A DNA stretch of 64,000 nt from Serinus canaria (taxonomy: Eukaryota; Chordata; Aves; Passeriformes; Fringillidae): positions 27,901,245 through 27,965,244 of the forward strand of contig NC_066316.1 in assembly GCF_022539315.1 (NCBI RefSeq), in the 5' to 3' direction. The translations under genes were made by a program, and so were the position numbers. Shown in pieces: positions 1 to 12,400 of this stretch. The notes beneath the pieces are model-generated. The model made no database searches. It worked only from the letters and a program-made list of their open reading frames with translations, and was not told where the DNA came from. Position 1 is the stretch's first letter. Each line of letters opens with the position of its first letter.

Positions 1-236
1 CCTCTCAAGCAGCACGCTCCTGAAAAATGTAGGATTCAGAGCTCACTGTGCACACCCTCCTCATTTTTGTATCCTGCACCTACAGCACATAACTGTACAC
101 TATGTGTACACAACTTTTCCAGGGTAATTAAAAATCCAAGAAACCTTCAAGATTACTCAGACAAATTAAGATGACAGCCTTGCTGTTTTCTAACAGCCAG
201 GTGAGCACTCTCTCTTTTTTATGTACATATATATGC

Positions 237-309
<73 letters not shown>

Positions 310-3300
310 TATCTAAAGTGCAACAAGTTTTGAGTTACCCAGGCTGAGTGCTTTGTTTGACTGCCCTGACAGATTGGTCTTCAAATATGCATAGGGAAGA
401 GAAGAGAATTGGGTCAGAAAGTGTTGACCTTCCAGGCAGGTCTGGGGTTCAGAATGAGCTGCATCTCCCTCCAGGCTCTTGTTAAAGACATTGGCTGTCT
501 ATCATTTCTGGGAGCATATCAGCTGGCATTAATAAGCATGACACTTGTTTTGTATGGCAACCTGGTTTAGCTCCCCTTTGCAATGCTTTGTTTACTGTAT
601 GAAAAAGAGAGGTCTCTCACCACCCTTGCCCAGCTGAATACCGATCTAACACTGGCATGGGAGCATCTACTGAGGAATGAGCCCTGTCATACATCTGCTT
701 GTGACACAGACACTGTGTGCACGTAGTAGTTCTTATCACCATTACCCTTGTCCAATGTCATAACCTACTTTTTTATACCCAAAGCTATCACAAGCCACAA
801 GTGTCACAGTTTCCTTCTGCTCTTACTGTGGAAATCCCTTAGGTAGGAAATCATCAGCAATATTGACACAGAGGAAAAACACCACTTATTGATCTGACAG
901 TCCACAACATATTTGATTTCTCATACAGTCAGAGAGGTGATGATACATCCTGAGCCAATGCAGTCAGCAAGACCCAATAACAACTTGAATGAAATAGTGC
1001 CAGCAATGATCCATCCTCAAACTGCAGTTTCAACCAAATTTAGATCTTGACCAATGGAAGCAGTTTGCTAATAGGAAATACAGATATTCACAATTCCTGT
1101 CACCTGTTTTCTCCTCTCACTCTTAAATTCTTAACCTCCTTTTTTTTTTTTCCACATGAAATTAGAGACCTCAGCCAGGCTCTGCTTCAGCAACACTATT
1201 CAGATCTATCCTTAACTCTATCAGGTACTTAAGCACTTTGGCAATGAATGCAAATAGGCTTAGGGAAATTTTCCTATATGAGAGCTGCATTACTACATTT
1301 TCATCTAGTTCAATAAAGAGCCCTTCAAAGCAGCCATGGATTTAAATTTAAGAAACCCTTACCTGGTTCGATAAGCTGGTAAGGCTGCAAAATTATCTGA
1401 TTTCAGAAATGTCCCAGAACCTCTGGAAAGCACTTTCCAGATAACCACAAAGGAAAACAGGCCAGGTAGCAATTCTTAAATACCAGCATTAGCTGGCGGA
1501 CTTTTTTTACCCTGTAAATCACTGGAAAATGGATTGTTTTGGCAGATGAAGAATAAATTCTGAATTGCATCATTCCAGGGTCAAATACCTAAAGCAGGAG
1601 AAACATTTCCTTATGTTGCAATAAATTTCAGTACTTGACTAGGATGAATTCATCTTCTCAGCTACATCAAGAACCAAAACATTATAGGACAGAACCCCAA
1701 AAGAAGAATTTGAAAGCTCAAGAATAGTATCTTACAGGATTTTATTTTTGCACAACTTTCTGCAGAGAGTTATGAGACAGAGAAACAGCAGAAAACAAGC
1801 ATAAATCTGGCATGATTGTGGTCTGTGTCTCCTTGCTGAACGTTTACAAAACATGGTTACAAAACAAAGACAGCTCAATTTCATCATGTTTATCCATCCC
1901 AGTCACTTGCAGGGGAAGAGACAAAACTAATTGGAATCGATGAAATAGGCAATTTTCATTAGACGAGCATCCATCAACTCATTTTGAAGAGCTAACAAAT
2001 AACTGCTTAATAGCAATGCCTCAGTTGCTGATGCAAGCTGCCTTAAGTCATAATGGTGACTTAAGAGGTTGTGTATCCTGGTTCCAGTCCTCCCACCAAA
2101 CCTTTTTGGGATTTCGCTGATAAAGAATACGAGACAGGCACCTCTCCCATTCTTTCACGCAAGCAAAAGCTGGAGGTAGTCTGGATATATGCTGCATGCA
2201 GTCTGTTAATAAATTCTCACTGCTGGCTGAAGAACGTTTCACTGACATACACAGTTACATTTGGTCATCACCAGATAAAAAAATGCCTTCTTTCAGTTCT
2301 GTGGGGGCTGTAGGATACAGCAGGGGACCTAGCACCCTATTTCTGCCAGGAAATCCAAGTATTTACTGAGATTACCAGAGTGAATCAGAAGTTACACAGG
2401 GTCTACAGGAGAGCAATAAAAAAACCTGATAAATCCTAATAATCTTTGCTTAGATACAGCAAGCACAAACATCTCTCTTGGCTTCTGAACTTCACTTCCA
2501 AGACTCCTTTGGGAAGCAAGATGAATTTTTCTTTAAACAAACAAATTAAGGTCTGGGTAACAGCAACTCACAATGTCAAATCCAGGCATGGTCTGCCAGA
2601 TTCTGTGCCCAAACTATGACTGAATTCAAGCAGCCATCTGTTTTGTTAATTAAACAGCACTGACTTTGAATAAGTATCCAGGGATTTCTAGGATAAGCAA
2701 TACAGCAAAGCTCAACTCATGCAGCTTCCCAGGTGTGACTACAAGCAAAGAGCCAAAATTAGGTGACTGCAAGACATTATAATCCCTATTATGTTGGCAG
2801 AACTGGCTCCAACTGCACCAGGTCTGCAATGCACCAAAACCCATGGATGACCATTAGTAATTCTCTTTTCTTAAGATTCTAGACTGGTTTTTTTCCCCCT
2901 CTCTCTCCTGTCTTTTCCTGCTTGCTTATCTAGAAATCTGAGGCCAGAATTCTGTAAGACTTCATCCTGTTTTACTCCTAGTTTCTCTTATCCATTCATT
3001 ACATGTTTAATTTCTAAAAACATTCACATTCTCAGAGATTTCCTGACTGATAAATATATAAATGAATAGATGTTGAACCAGAAGAGTAGAAATCTCCCAA
3101 CTGTTTCTGCCAGTTTCTTCTTTGTGGATTTCATAAGGAGGACTGTTAGTTTCATTTGAAAGTTCAGCTATGAAATATACCCACACGTTTAACATGTTTT
3201 GAGCCAATTTCCACTCTAACTCAACTGGTTCTGCTTGCTCTTCAGAGCAAGTTGTGACAGCACATGAGACAGTTGAAAGGCAATTAGATGAAGCATCCAT

Positions 3301-3332
3301 CACCTACAAATGTAAAACAAAAAGCTACATAC
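1..3332. other. PLB1 intron downstream of exon 35 (to window edge)
   Basis: Only the AGAT microsatellite at 237-310 stands out. The expected next exon (E3, about 52 nt, an EDLxxQVxxLMxxMK-like helix) was searched for on the minus strand and not found. Either it lies below coordinate 1 or it is too diverged to see. Confidence 0.6.
237..310. repeat. (AGAT)n / (AGAC)n microsatellite
   Basis: About 15 AGAT units followed by about four AGAC units, in the PLB1 intron downstream of exon 35. Nearly uninterrupted, so probably length-polymorphic. Confidence 0.98.
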
Positions 3333-3441
3333 TCAGCCAGTGCTCCAGGAACTGCCTGGTTAAGGAATGCATTGGAATCATTCTCATTCCCGATACCGGT
3401 TGAGTAGCCCGTGATCATAACATTGAACTCTCGAAGGATGT
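3333..3441 (-). CDS. PLB1: PLB1 exon 35 (D3): last exon seen in window
   Basis: 109 nt, identical in length to D2, phase 1 to 2, residues 781-816. Begins [20 protein letters not shown] and includes [13 protein letters not shown]. Flanked by TTTCAG and GTATGT. The next exon (E3, expected 52 nt starting in phase 2) was not found in the remaining 3.3 kb. Confidence 0.96.
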
Positions 3442-6400
3442 CTGAAAAACAGAGGTGGCAATGAAGGCAAAAAGACTCCAGCTGCTCCCTGCCTTCAGGG
3501 ACTAGAAGAACACACAGTTTTGCTCTCTGACAGCACAGCTGTCGGTCAACCTTGATGGATTCACCAAGCACTGGGGAGAGGGCTCACCAGCTGCAGTGAC
3601 TCAGACAGCAGTGGGCTTGCAGTGCCCTGCACTGGCACCAGCAGATAAGATGAGCAGAATTGGGGACTACAGTGTGCAGTTTTCTCTCATGTTGTCATGG
3701 TTAAAGCCTAAAACAAAATTATCTGTCACATGTTGTTGACTTTGTGAAGTGAGTGTGAAGGGTCCTTCAGCCCAGCTGGAGCTGGTTTTCAGCTAAAGCA
3801 TCTGGGTCTGCTTCACTGCTGTGCAAAATCTCATACTACTGACAAATGTGAAGAACAAAGCCTCAGGTGCATGGTTCTGATAAAGTTACACCATATTCTC
3901 CACAGTAGTTACCAAAATGAAGTTGGCAGAGTAACTTACAGCTGAGAGGGAACATGGCCACATTGTGAGCTATTAAATCTACTTCAATCTCAAGACCGAG
4001 TTTAACTGCATTTCAGAGAGGGCTTTATCAAATGTAATAGGACTCAATGAATCAATTAATTGCTTATTCTAATTATATTCCTGTTACATTCTGCTTAAAA
4101 TAATGGCCAACACACAAAAGAACAGTTTACTGGCCCTCTTTGAATGGAAGTTTATTACTACAGCTGATCCAAACTGAAAGTCAAGTGGCTCTACATTAAC
4201 AATAGACTGAGCTATGTAAAGTTGCAGGTTTCAGTGAAGAGAAAGGTGAAGTTATTCCCTTCAGGTTACACGTATGAGTAGGCAGCTTTATTTACCAAAG
4301 AGGCCTACTCTATGCAAATATTTCTTTTGGAAAAATTGTGATGGAATATTTATTAAAAGCAAACGTTAAGTACGTCATGAGCATGGACATAGCAAGGTTA
4401 TTTAGAAATTCAAATAATAGTCACCAAAGAGTTGAAAAGGGAGAGGGAAAATAAAGTGAGGGAATTTCTATCTGTTCTCAGCTTCACTGATGAAGGAAAC
4501 TTTTTTATTTTTTAATTGTAGCATATTGTTTCTTTTAAAGATAGTTCTCATTAATTACATCAAGCAGCTTTGAGAAACTTAAAAGCTCTCTATAAATCTA
4601 TCAGAAATTAGTCCACTGCATCTCCTCAATCTTGCCATTTATATCTAGCAAAGCATTTACTTACTAGGTAGAGTAGTCACATTCTCCAACGACTCATCTC
4701 CTCCAATACTAAAATGAGAAAGAAAGATCCCAGTCACTCACCTCTTCTCTGGACACAAAAAATAAACAAAGTGAAAGCCTGCTATACATCATGGGGAAAA
4801 GCAAAGGGCTATAAATTTGGTAACTATCATTCTATCAGAATCCATGGAGACAACAGAAGTGGAAGTGCTATTGGGCAGAACAGGTGAGGTTTCAGTGGTG
4901 AAGATGCTTGTCAGAAAGATTTACTGCTCTTGCAGATGTACAGGGGTACAGTCAATCTTTTATCAAGTGGCAGAAAAATGCCTGCCATAGCTTCATACTC
5001 AAATAGTTAATTCATACTTAAGTACTGCAGATTAGAAGGTCAGTTTTGAGGCCCATATCAGCCTCATGAAGCCCCTCTAAGGCAACACCAAACAGAGACA
5101 GCCCTAGAGTGACAAGAAAACTTCAGCAGTAGCTCCTCACTCCTCCTGTTTTCTGCACAGGGATATACTTCTCCAGCTTTTGTGTTGACAGGACATACTG
5201 AAGCCATACTCCAGCTGACACAGACATATTAGTACAGTCCAGAGCTGCTTCAGTCAATATCAATAGAGCTGCACCACAACAGCAAAACAATTTGGTCTTT
5301 TATAACTGCATGTTGCTATATGCAGCAAAAGCTCTCTGGCCAAACAAAAAAATTTTCCATGATACCACAAAAGTTCAGAAATAGAAAACTTTGAGAAGAA
5401 GTCCTAAAACCAACCAGTTCTGACTTGTTTTGTAGATTTCCAACATCCCAACATATAAATACAAACTGTTGCAGGCAGTCAAAAATAAAAGCATGAGAGA
5501 GATCAAAAAGCTTCCTTAAAATCCACTGCTGAAAATGCTTTCTGTAAAGCTACCCTTATGACAAAATCTTGATACACCTTTAAGAAGGGCTAGCCTGAGA
5601 AGTAACCTTTTTTTCAGCTTTCTGACAGCTGAAAGATCAAAATCACATCTCTTCATCACCTTGGCTGAAGACTTACCTCCAAGACAGTCCCCGATATTGA
5701 GTGATCACATCCTGGAGGGTATCTGAGGCAATTCCTGAACCAGCCTGGACATTGTTTTTCATGAATCAAATGAAATTAAAGCACAATTACTAATGCAATA
5801 GTGACTAGTAATACAAATACATAAACAAATACAATTTAGTAATTTAAATAGAATTACATTGTTGATTTATTTACTTTTTAATTGAGTGGATGTCTTCCAA
5901 AGCTTTAAAATGCATCTGACTTTTCCAAAACCTTTCTCCTGAAGGATACAACAATACCTTTCATAATTATTTAAAAGCATCATATTGCATATATGACACA
6001 AAATGTAAGATGGAGCTGTGGAACAAAGACATGGGCCTAGATGAGCTAAATAACAGTTTTATGGTAGGATTAGTCAACAGTGATGAAAACATCTCAATCA
6101 AACACACAACATGGCTAATATATGAAACACTACATGAGCTCAGCAGAGAAAATAAGCATGTACCAGAAAGAAGCACCACAGTTTGAAAAACAATGTGCTA
6201 AATTGAAAGACTTACAGCAGAACTGGAGTGAGGAGGAAGCACTCTCTACACTTAACCTGAAGAAAGAGGCAAGCTAGCAACTACACCCCTCCTAAAATAC
6301 CTCCAGAATTCAGCAGCAGAGTTCCTGACAGCTGTGATTGTATAGTTTTATTCTAAATCTAGGTGCATGCTAGTACCTGAGTACAGTACTAAGCAGCCCA

Positions 6401-9400
6401 TTTGCTGCTACCTTAGATTAAACCACAACACTACATTTTCTTCTATGTATAAACTTCACTGAAATAACAGGAGATTGGTGCTCAGAATAACTATGTACAG
6501 GCCAAGTGCAGCTCTAAGACAGCAATACACCACTGCATGTTCTATGAAAGCAGATCCTATTCCCAGTTCTCCAAGACTATACTTGAAAGCAGAAGCACTG
6601 CAGGGCCCTAGATGTTACAATACAGCAACCATGACCATATACAGAATGTATTTCATTTATTAATACTGCAGGTTTACATCAAAATGCTTCTATTTATTTC
6701 AGTAGCCTCCTGTGTGTAGGAGTTGTAGCACCATGTCTGCCAGAGAGTTGTAAAGGGCTCACGGTTTGTACACACAATGTGTTTGTTGTTAAGGCTCAGA
6801 TTCAGAGAAACCTATGTTCCAATTACATCTTTCTGTCCAGTGTTTCCTTTGACTGGTTGGAGAATTTCAATCTTTGATCAGTATGAAAACATAAGGCAGA
6901 AAGACATAACTGGAATATAGGATGTCTGGATTTTGAAACACATTCCTTCTTGACTACCAAAGATCAGCAGCAGCAGCAAGAATTGTATCATGATCAAGAA
7001 ACCAGCGAAGAGTTAAAACAGGCACAATAAAATGACTGAATATCTTTTGAAGTGCATTGAGTCAGAGGGCACTCACCCCATACTTCCTTATCTCATTAAT
7101 GCTAAAATGATTAAAATGCTATTATCCAAAACCACTTAGCTGCTTTCTGTTCCTGAAAGAACTGAGTCTGAAAAACAGGCTCATCAGTCCATTCCTACGC
7201 AAAAAAAAACTTTGAAAAGTACAGTAACCTAAGCCTTATGCTATGTCCCATTCATTTCAACAACATCTGATCTCTTCTGCCTCCAATCCAGCAGAATACC
7301 TAGGCACCTCTTTAAAGGATTTGCCTGTGTTTTTGCCTGAGTTCAAAAGCCTGTGAATACATGTTGGGGGGAATGGAGCATTGGAAGACTGACACCTTCT
7401 TTCTTAATCTAGCTGCTAGATCTATTATAATCCATGAAAGAACAGATCTTTGCTTCTGGGTACAACAGCTATTTCCCCTCCACTGGAGTGGGCCCATGTT
7501 TGTAGTTTTACCAGGAGAACAGTAAAAACACCTTCTTCTTACCGTCAAAGAATCCCCAAGGGCTGCTACAATTTTCACATCAGATGACCTCAGGGAATGC
7601 ACTGCAAAGGAAAGAGATACAGTTGAACCTGGTTAGGAAATAGCTATTTTTTTTCCTCTACTGTGTATGTGAAATCTGCCATTGTCATTGTGATCCTCTG
7701 TCACATTGTTTTTGCAATACCCAAGTGATAAATCAGAAGTTCTTTCCAGCTCATCTCCTGTGATTGAAGCACCAACATATGCATATTATCCAGCATTTCA
7801 ATGGTTAACATTGCTACCGAAAAGACAGGAGAGCAAGGAGCAAATATCAATAAGTGGCAAACAATATCCAGCACCAAAGTGAAGGTAAAACAATGCAGAA
7901 TTAAACAAAGCAGGAACAGGACACTAAAGACTTCAAAAGACTACAAGGAAAAGACAATATGAAGTTATTTGAAAAACCAAATACTGCTAAATTCCAGACT
8001 AACATGAATGAAGCTGCATTTCCAGTTTCTTTCCGTGACATTATAGGTGGAATACCTTATAAGCTATGACAGCACTCAAATCTGTATTTCATCACAAGTT
8101 ATTTTGAAGTTCTCCACTGGCAGTGAGTTCAGTGAAGCTACTTAGTCAGGATACTACCTTGCATGACAGTGTGGCATTGTATCTGCTAAGCATCTACTGA
8201 AAAACATGACATCCTTTCTGAGCAATGTTTTTCACAGTCCAGCAACTGGAAATTTCAGCCAAAAATTAGCATCCATCTTGAAAGACAGCGGAAGGTAATT
8301 CAACCTCTTAACATAAAGCAGGCAAGACTACCTGAAGTTGCAGGAGTGGAGGATGGAAACCTGTCCTCACATGGTAGCTGGCTTCCATAATTCTAAAGAG
8401 AAAAAGAAAGCTGAAGAGCATTTGACTAGCAAGTACAGTCAGTAAAAACAAGGATCTTCCCAGCAGAGGTCAGGTGGATAAACCAGAGCCTCTTCAACCT
8501 GTAATTAACTAGGCAAGTCTTGGTTGCTCAACACATGCTCAGAAGAGTGCAGCATCCTGTACTGATAGCAGTGCTGTTTGAGCACGTGTTCTTACAGGTA
8601 TTTTCTGATGCATTTTGTCTAACCCAGGGAGTACCTCCCTGCTCTATGCAATGCACTCAGCCTCCCAAGCCCCTCTGGCCAAAGACTCATTTCCCTGTGC
8701 TGCAGAACATAACTCATTTGGTTACCATACAGGAACAGATGCGGCAGATTAACAGTGGGATGGTGATGTTGACACTTACTGGAGTTTGGTTAGGGTATGT
8801 GTAATTACTGTTCTTATATGTCCTCAGGAATGGCTCAGCCTACAAAACAAGGCAATCTGAATCAATGCAAAGCAACAGAGGAACACGTGGAGATTTCCAT
8901 TCCCCAGACTTTGGCTCTCAGATGTCTGTAGATGATTAGCAGCTTGATACAAATAAAACAGAGGGATTAAAAATAAATACAGAAATAAGTAACTAAAAGG
9001 CCTTTTTAAAATCTGTGTAGCAACAGTGTAAATTTGGGTTATATTTGTAAAACAGAAGTTAGAGAATACCCTCAGGACCCCACTGTGTGTGTTCTCACTA
9101 GAAGCTTGTGGCCCCACTGCAAGGTACCCCCAGTTGATCCTGCAGAGCTATCCTGACTGGTACCAACACTGCTCCATTTCCCCACACTGAAGTTCTGCCA
9201 TTCAGTGTGGATACTTGATGATCTTGGTTAAGCAGGCCAAACACCCTTCTCTTGTGTTTTGGCCAGCTGTGATGTGTGACTCTGAGGAAGCTGACTCCTG
9301 TTTGCCCTCCATCCTCTCCTGGGTGAGCTTTCATGCTGCTCTTGGTGGCAGTGGCACAAACTGTGTGGGGAGGAGCAGATCACCCTCACAGAGCCAGAGC

Positions 9401-12400
9401 TCCAGGCATGGGTAAAGGCTCCCACAGACCCCCAGCCACTCTCAGCACCTCCACATAAACACAGACAGCCTTGTAACTTACCTCAGATGGACATTTGAGG
9501 ACAATCTCATCATCCATCTTCTGACTATCTGTCTTCTCCCCTACAGGCTCCAGCTGGGGGGAAAAGGGGATGCACAGAGGAAAAGAAGATGAGTACCAAG
9601 AGCAATGGGTGATGCTGTGTTGCCACTCATTGGAAAACACTTCTGCAGCACAGCAACACACCTGCAGGGCACTGCACCAATGCTGGCAGCTGTGCCATGA
9701 ACTGTTTCTTTGTGTGCTGAAGAGGCTAATTCCCATACACCTGGAACGTGGCCTGCTGGTCAACGTGCCTGGCAGGCATCATCTTCCCAGGAAAACACAG
9801 CCTGAACACACCCAGCTTTAACGTACCCCGAGATTTATTGGTTTGATATGACCGGGCTAAAATTCAGGTGACCTTTCTTCATATGATCACTCTTTGCCTT
9901 TGTAAACACAATTCAGAAGAGATATGGCTACCTAGTAATCTCTGGGTGTTTTTGCTGCCAAGGGCAGGATGAAGTCAACAAGGAGAGAGCAACACAACTT
10001 TTAAAAATCTTACCATGTTGTTCCACAAAGCACGTGCAGCCTGGGAATGAGACTTTTGGCTGAAGTGGAAACAATCTGGGGCAAAATATGATTCATCTGG
10101 CCACCCCTCCTAGAAAACAAGATAGGTGCTGTTACAGAGGCAGCAAATATGCAACAAACTGTGGATTCTGTCTTCCCTCTTCCAGCGAGATAACCCAGCT
10201 GACTTCTATACAAAGTATCTACAAAGGCCTCTGAGGCAAACAGAATTAAACCAGGTCAGGGAAAGTTAGTACCTCAGAACTAAGAAGCCTTTTAAAACTC
10301 TTTAATACACTATTCCCAAAGTAATAAGGAATACACTGTGACTCTGAGTACAGAATACCTGGGCAGAGATCAATTTCTTTATTTCCCCTGAGATTTACAC
10401 ATTACAGTCCTTTGGAACATATGGGTTTTCATACCAAAGTCATTTACCAAAGTAATGTAAAGGATTTGATGTATAGGGAATGTAGAGCAAGTGCTTCCTG
10501 ATGAAGATTTTGACCAAAATATCTACTTCATGGCTGTCCAACTGCAGTGCCCCAAATCAAGGTCTGTATTCCTGTTGCCCAGTATCTCATACTCCATAAA
10601 CATTTCACACAATTTTGGATGGTAACTGAATATAATAATTAATTACTATGCCAGGAAACTGCTAGCTACATTTACAGCTAAAACAATTTTGACAAATCAG
10701 TGTCATTGCACCAGGATTTAATGTAGGTGTGGTTTTCTTGTTAGTTTTACCTGTGTTTTTGGCATTTCAATATTAGTCAGAAATGGCTGCAAAACCACTG
10801 TGAAATCATCCTTCGTGTCATACCTTCCACTCTCCACTAACTGGCGGGTTCTCTCCTGAAGAGTAAAAGAAAAGTTGTCATTGTTCCTTCCTCTGTGTTC
10901 AGCTCATTAAGTTGAACACCTCACCCAGGGGTTGTCCCTCCCTCCTGCAGAAGGTTTCCAGCTTGTTCCAGGTGCCAATGCAGACACTTTTTTGAGACAC
11001 CCATCCCAGGCTTCTTTACAGAGCGGCAGCCTGGGGATGGCTGCCTGACTGACAAGGACTGGCAGCCTGCTCAGGGATTAGGTATTCTGTCAAAAAGATC
11101 CTTCCAGAACCACCAAAGTGTTCTTGGTTTGGCTGACACACTGTGCCTGAAAACTCGTTCCTGAGTTAACATGTTGCTTGACTTAACCTGATTGTCAATA
11201 ACAAAACTGATCAAAAAAACTGCTCTCTGACACATTCTACTTTCTATGGCTCTGGAACAATTATTCTTCTCATCTGTTTTGCTGGTTTAGTGAAACAGAA
11301 TTGTAAAGATCCTTTTTTTAAATCACAATTACAAATACATCATTAGAATGAGTGGAAACTATCCCCCCCTTTCAAATTAGCCTACCTGTGGTCCCTTGAT
11401 CAAGAGAAGGATGATATTAAACTTATGCAATGTGCCTTACCTGATACCTTCTGTTTAAGTAGATCAACTTTTTTAACTCATTGGAATCGTTCTTAGGGTT
11501 TATGACACAAGGGCACTGGAGCCTGTGGGATAAGAGCATGGCACTGAGATTTGCTCTTCCTTTTTCCCCCTTGCTCCCAAGCTGATAAACTGCAGGATTA
11601 AAAGCTCTGAGAGGGATTTCTTTGAAAGGCCATTGAATGAGACCATTACTTCTCACCCCTGAGTTTCTTCATAGCCCCAGTTCTTGAACAAAACCACATT
11701 TATTAGGGATGAATTAATGAACAGAAAGTGAGAAAAAGCTTCCATGGAAGCAAAAGCCACACTGTGTGCCTGCCCATGGCAAGGTTTCAGCAGCAGGAGT
11801 GATCTCTGTGAGATCTGTGAGCCAGGGCTGCCTGTTCTGGACACAGCTCCAGCAAACCAACCAGAGGGAATGGCTGAGCCTTTCAGCCAAGCTGGTGGTG
11901 TCTGTGAAAACCTACCTAAGAACAGGCAGAAAACACCAGAGAGAGAGAGGAGAGAACAACAGCAGGAACAAGGAAGAGCTGCTCCATGGCAGAACAGGCA
12001 CTCCTGGAAGCACAGCCAGGATGCACATGAGTGTAGGACTCATGCTAAGGAGCACAGGACAAGAGTGAGCAGGAAGGAGTGGCAGAGAGATACCAGATCC
12101 AAGCCATGCCTCACTGAAGGGGCTGAGGGTACCCTGTAGCAGTAACAAGGGTGGGGGGAAAGATGCTTGAAGAAAAGTTGAACCTGAGAAGGAGGGAGAA
12201 CAGGTACTTTAACTGTTCAGCTTCTTTGTTCATCCATTTTTCTAATACCAGAATCAGTAATTAAATGTTTATGTTCATGGATAACAAATACAATTAAGTT
12301 CCCCAAATCAGGTCTGTTTTACCTGCAACAATACTTGGTAGGTGACTTCCTGCTCTTTATTTTGATCCATGAATTTTCCTGCTTACAGGCCTTGTTTTCT

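Noticed and set aside
1336..1390. Splice-site-flanked piece ending in GTAAGG on the minus strand
   Set aside because: The encoded peptide matches no exon class expected after D3.
3170..3260. Candidate E3 exon on the minus strand with a Glu/Leu-rich reading
   Set aside because: Weak resemblance to the E helix, no clean acceptor in phase 2, no convincing donor.
11744..12139. Open frames on both strands in intron H2-I2
   Set aside because: Highly charged, repetitive-looking translation with no domain. The overlapping frames indicate compositional effect.
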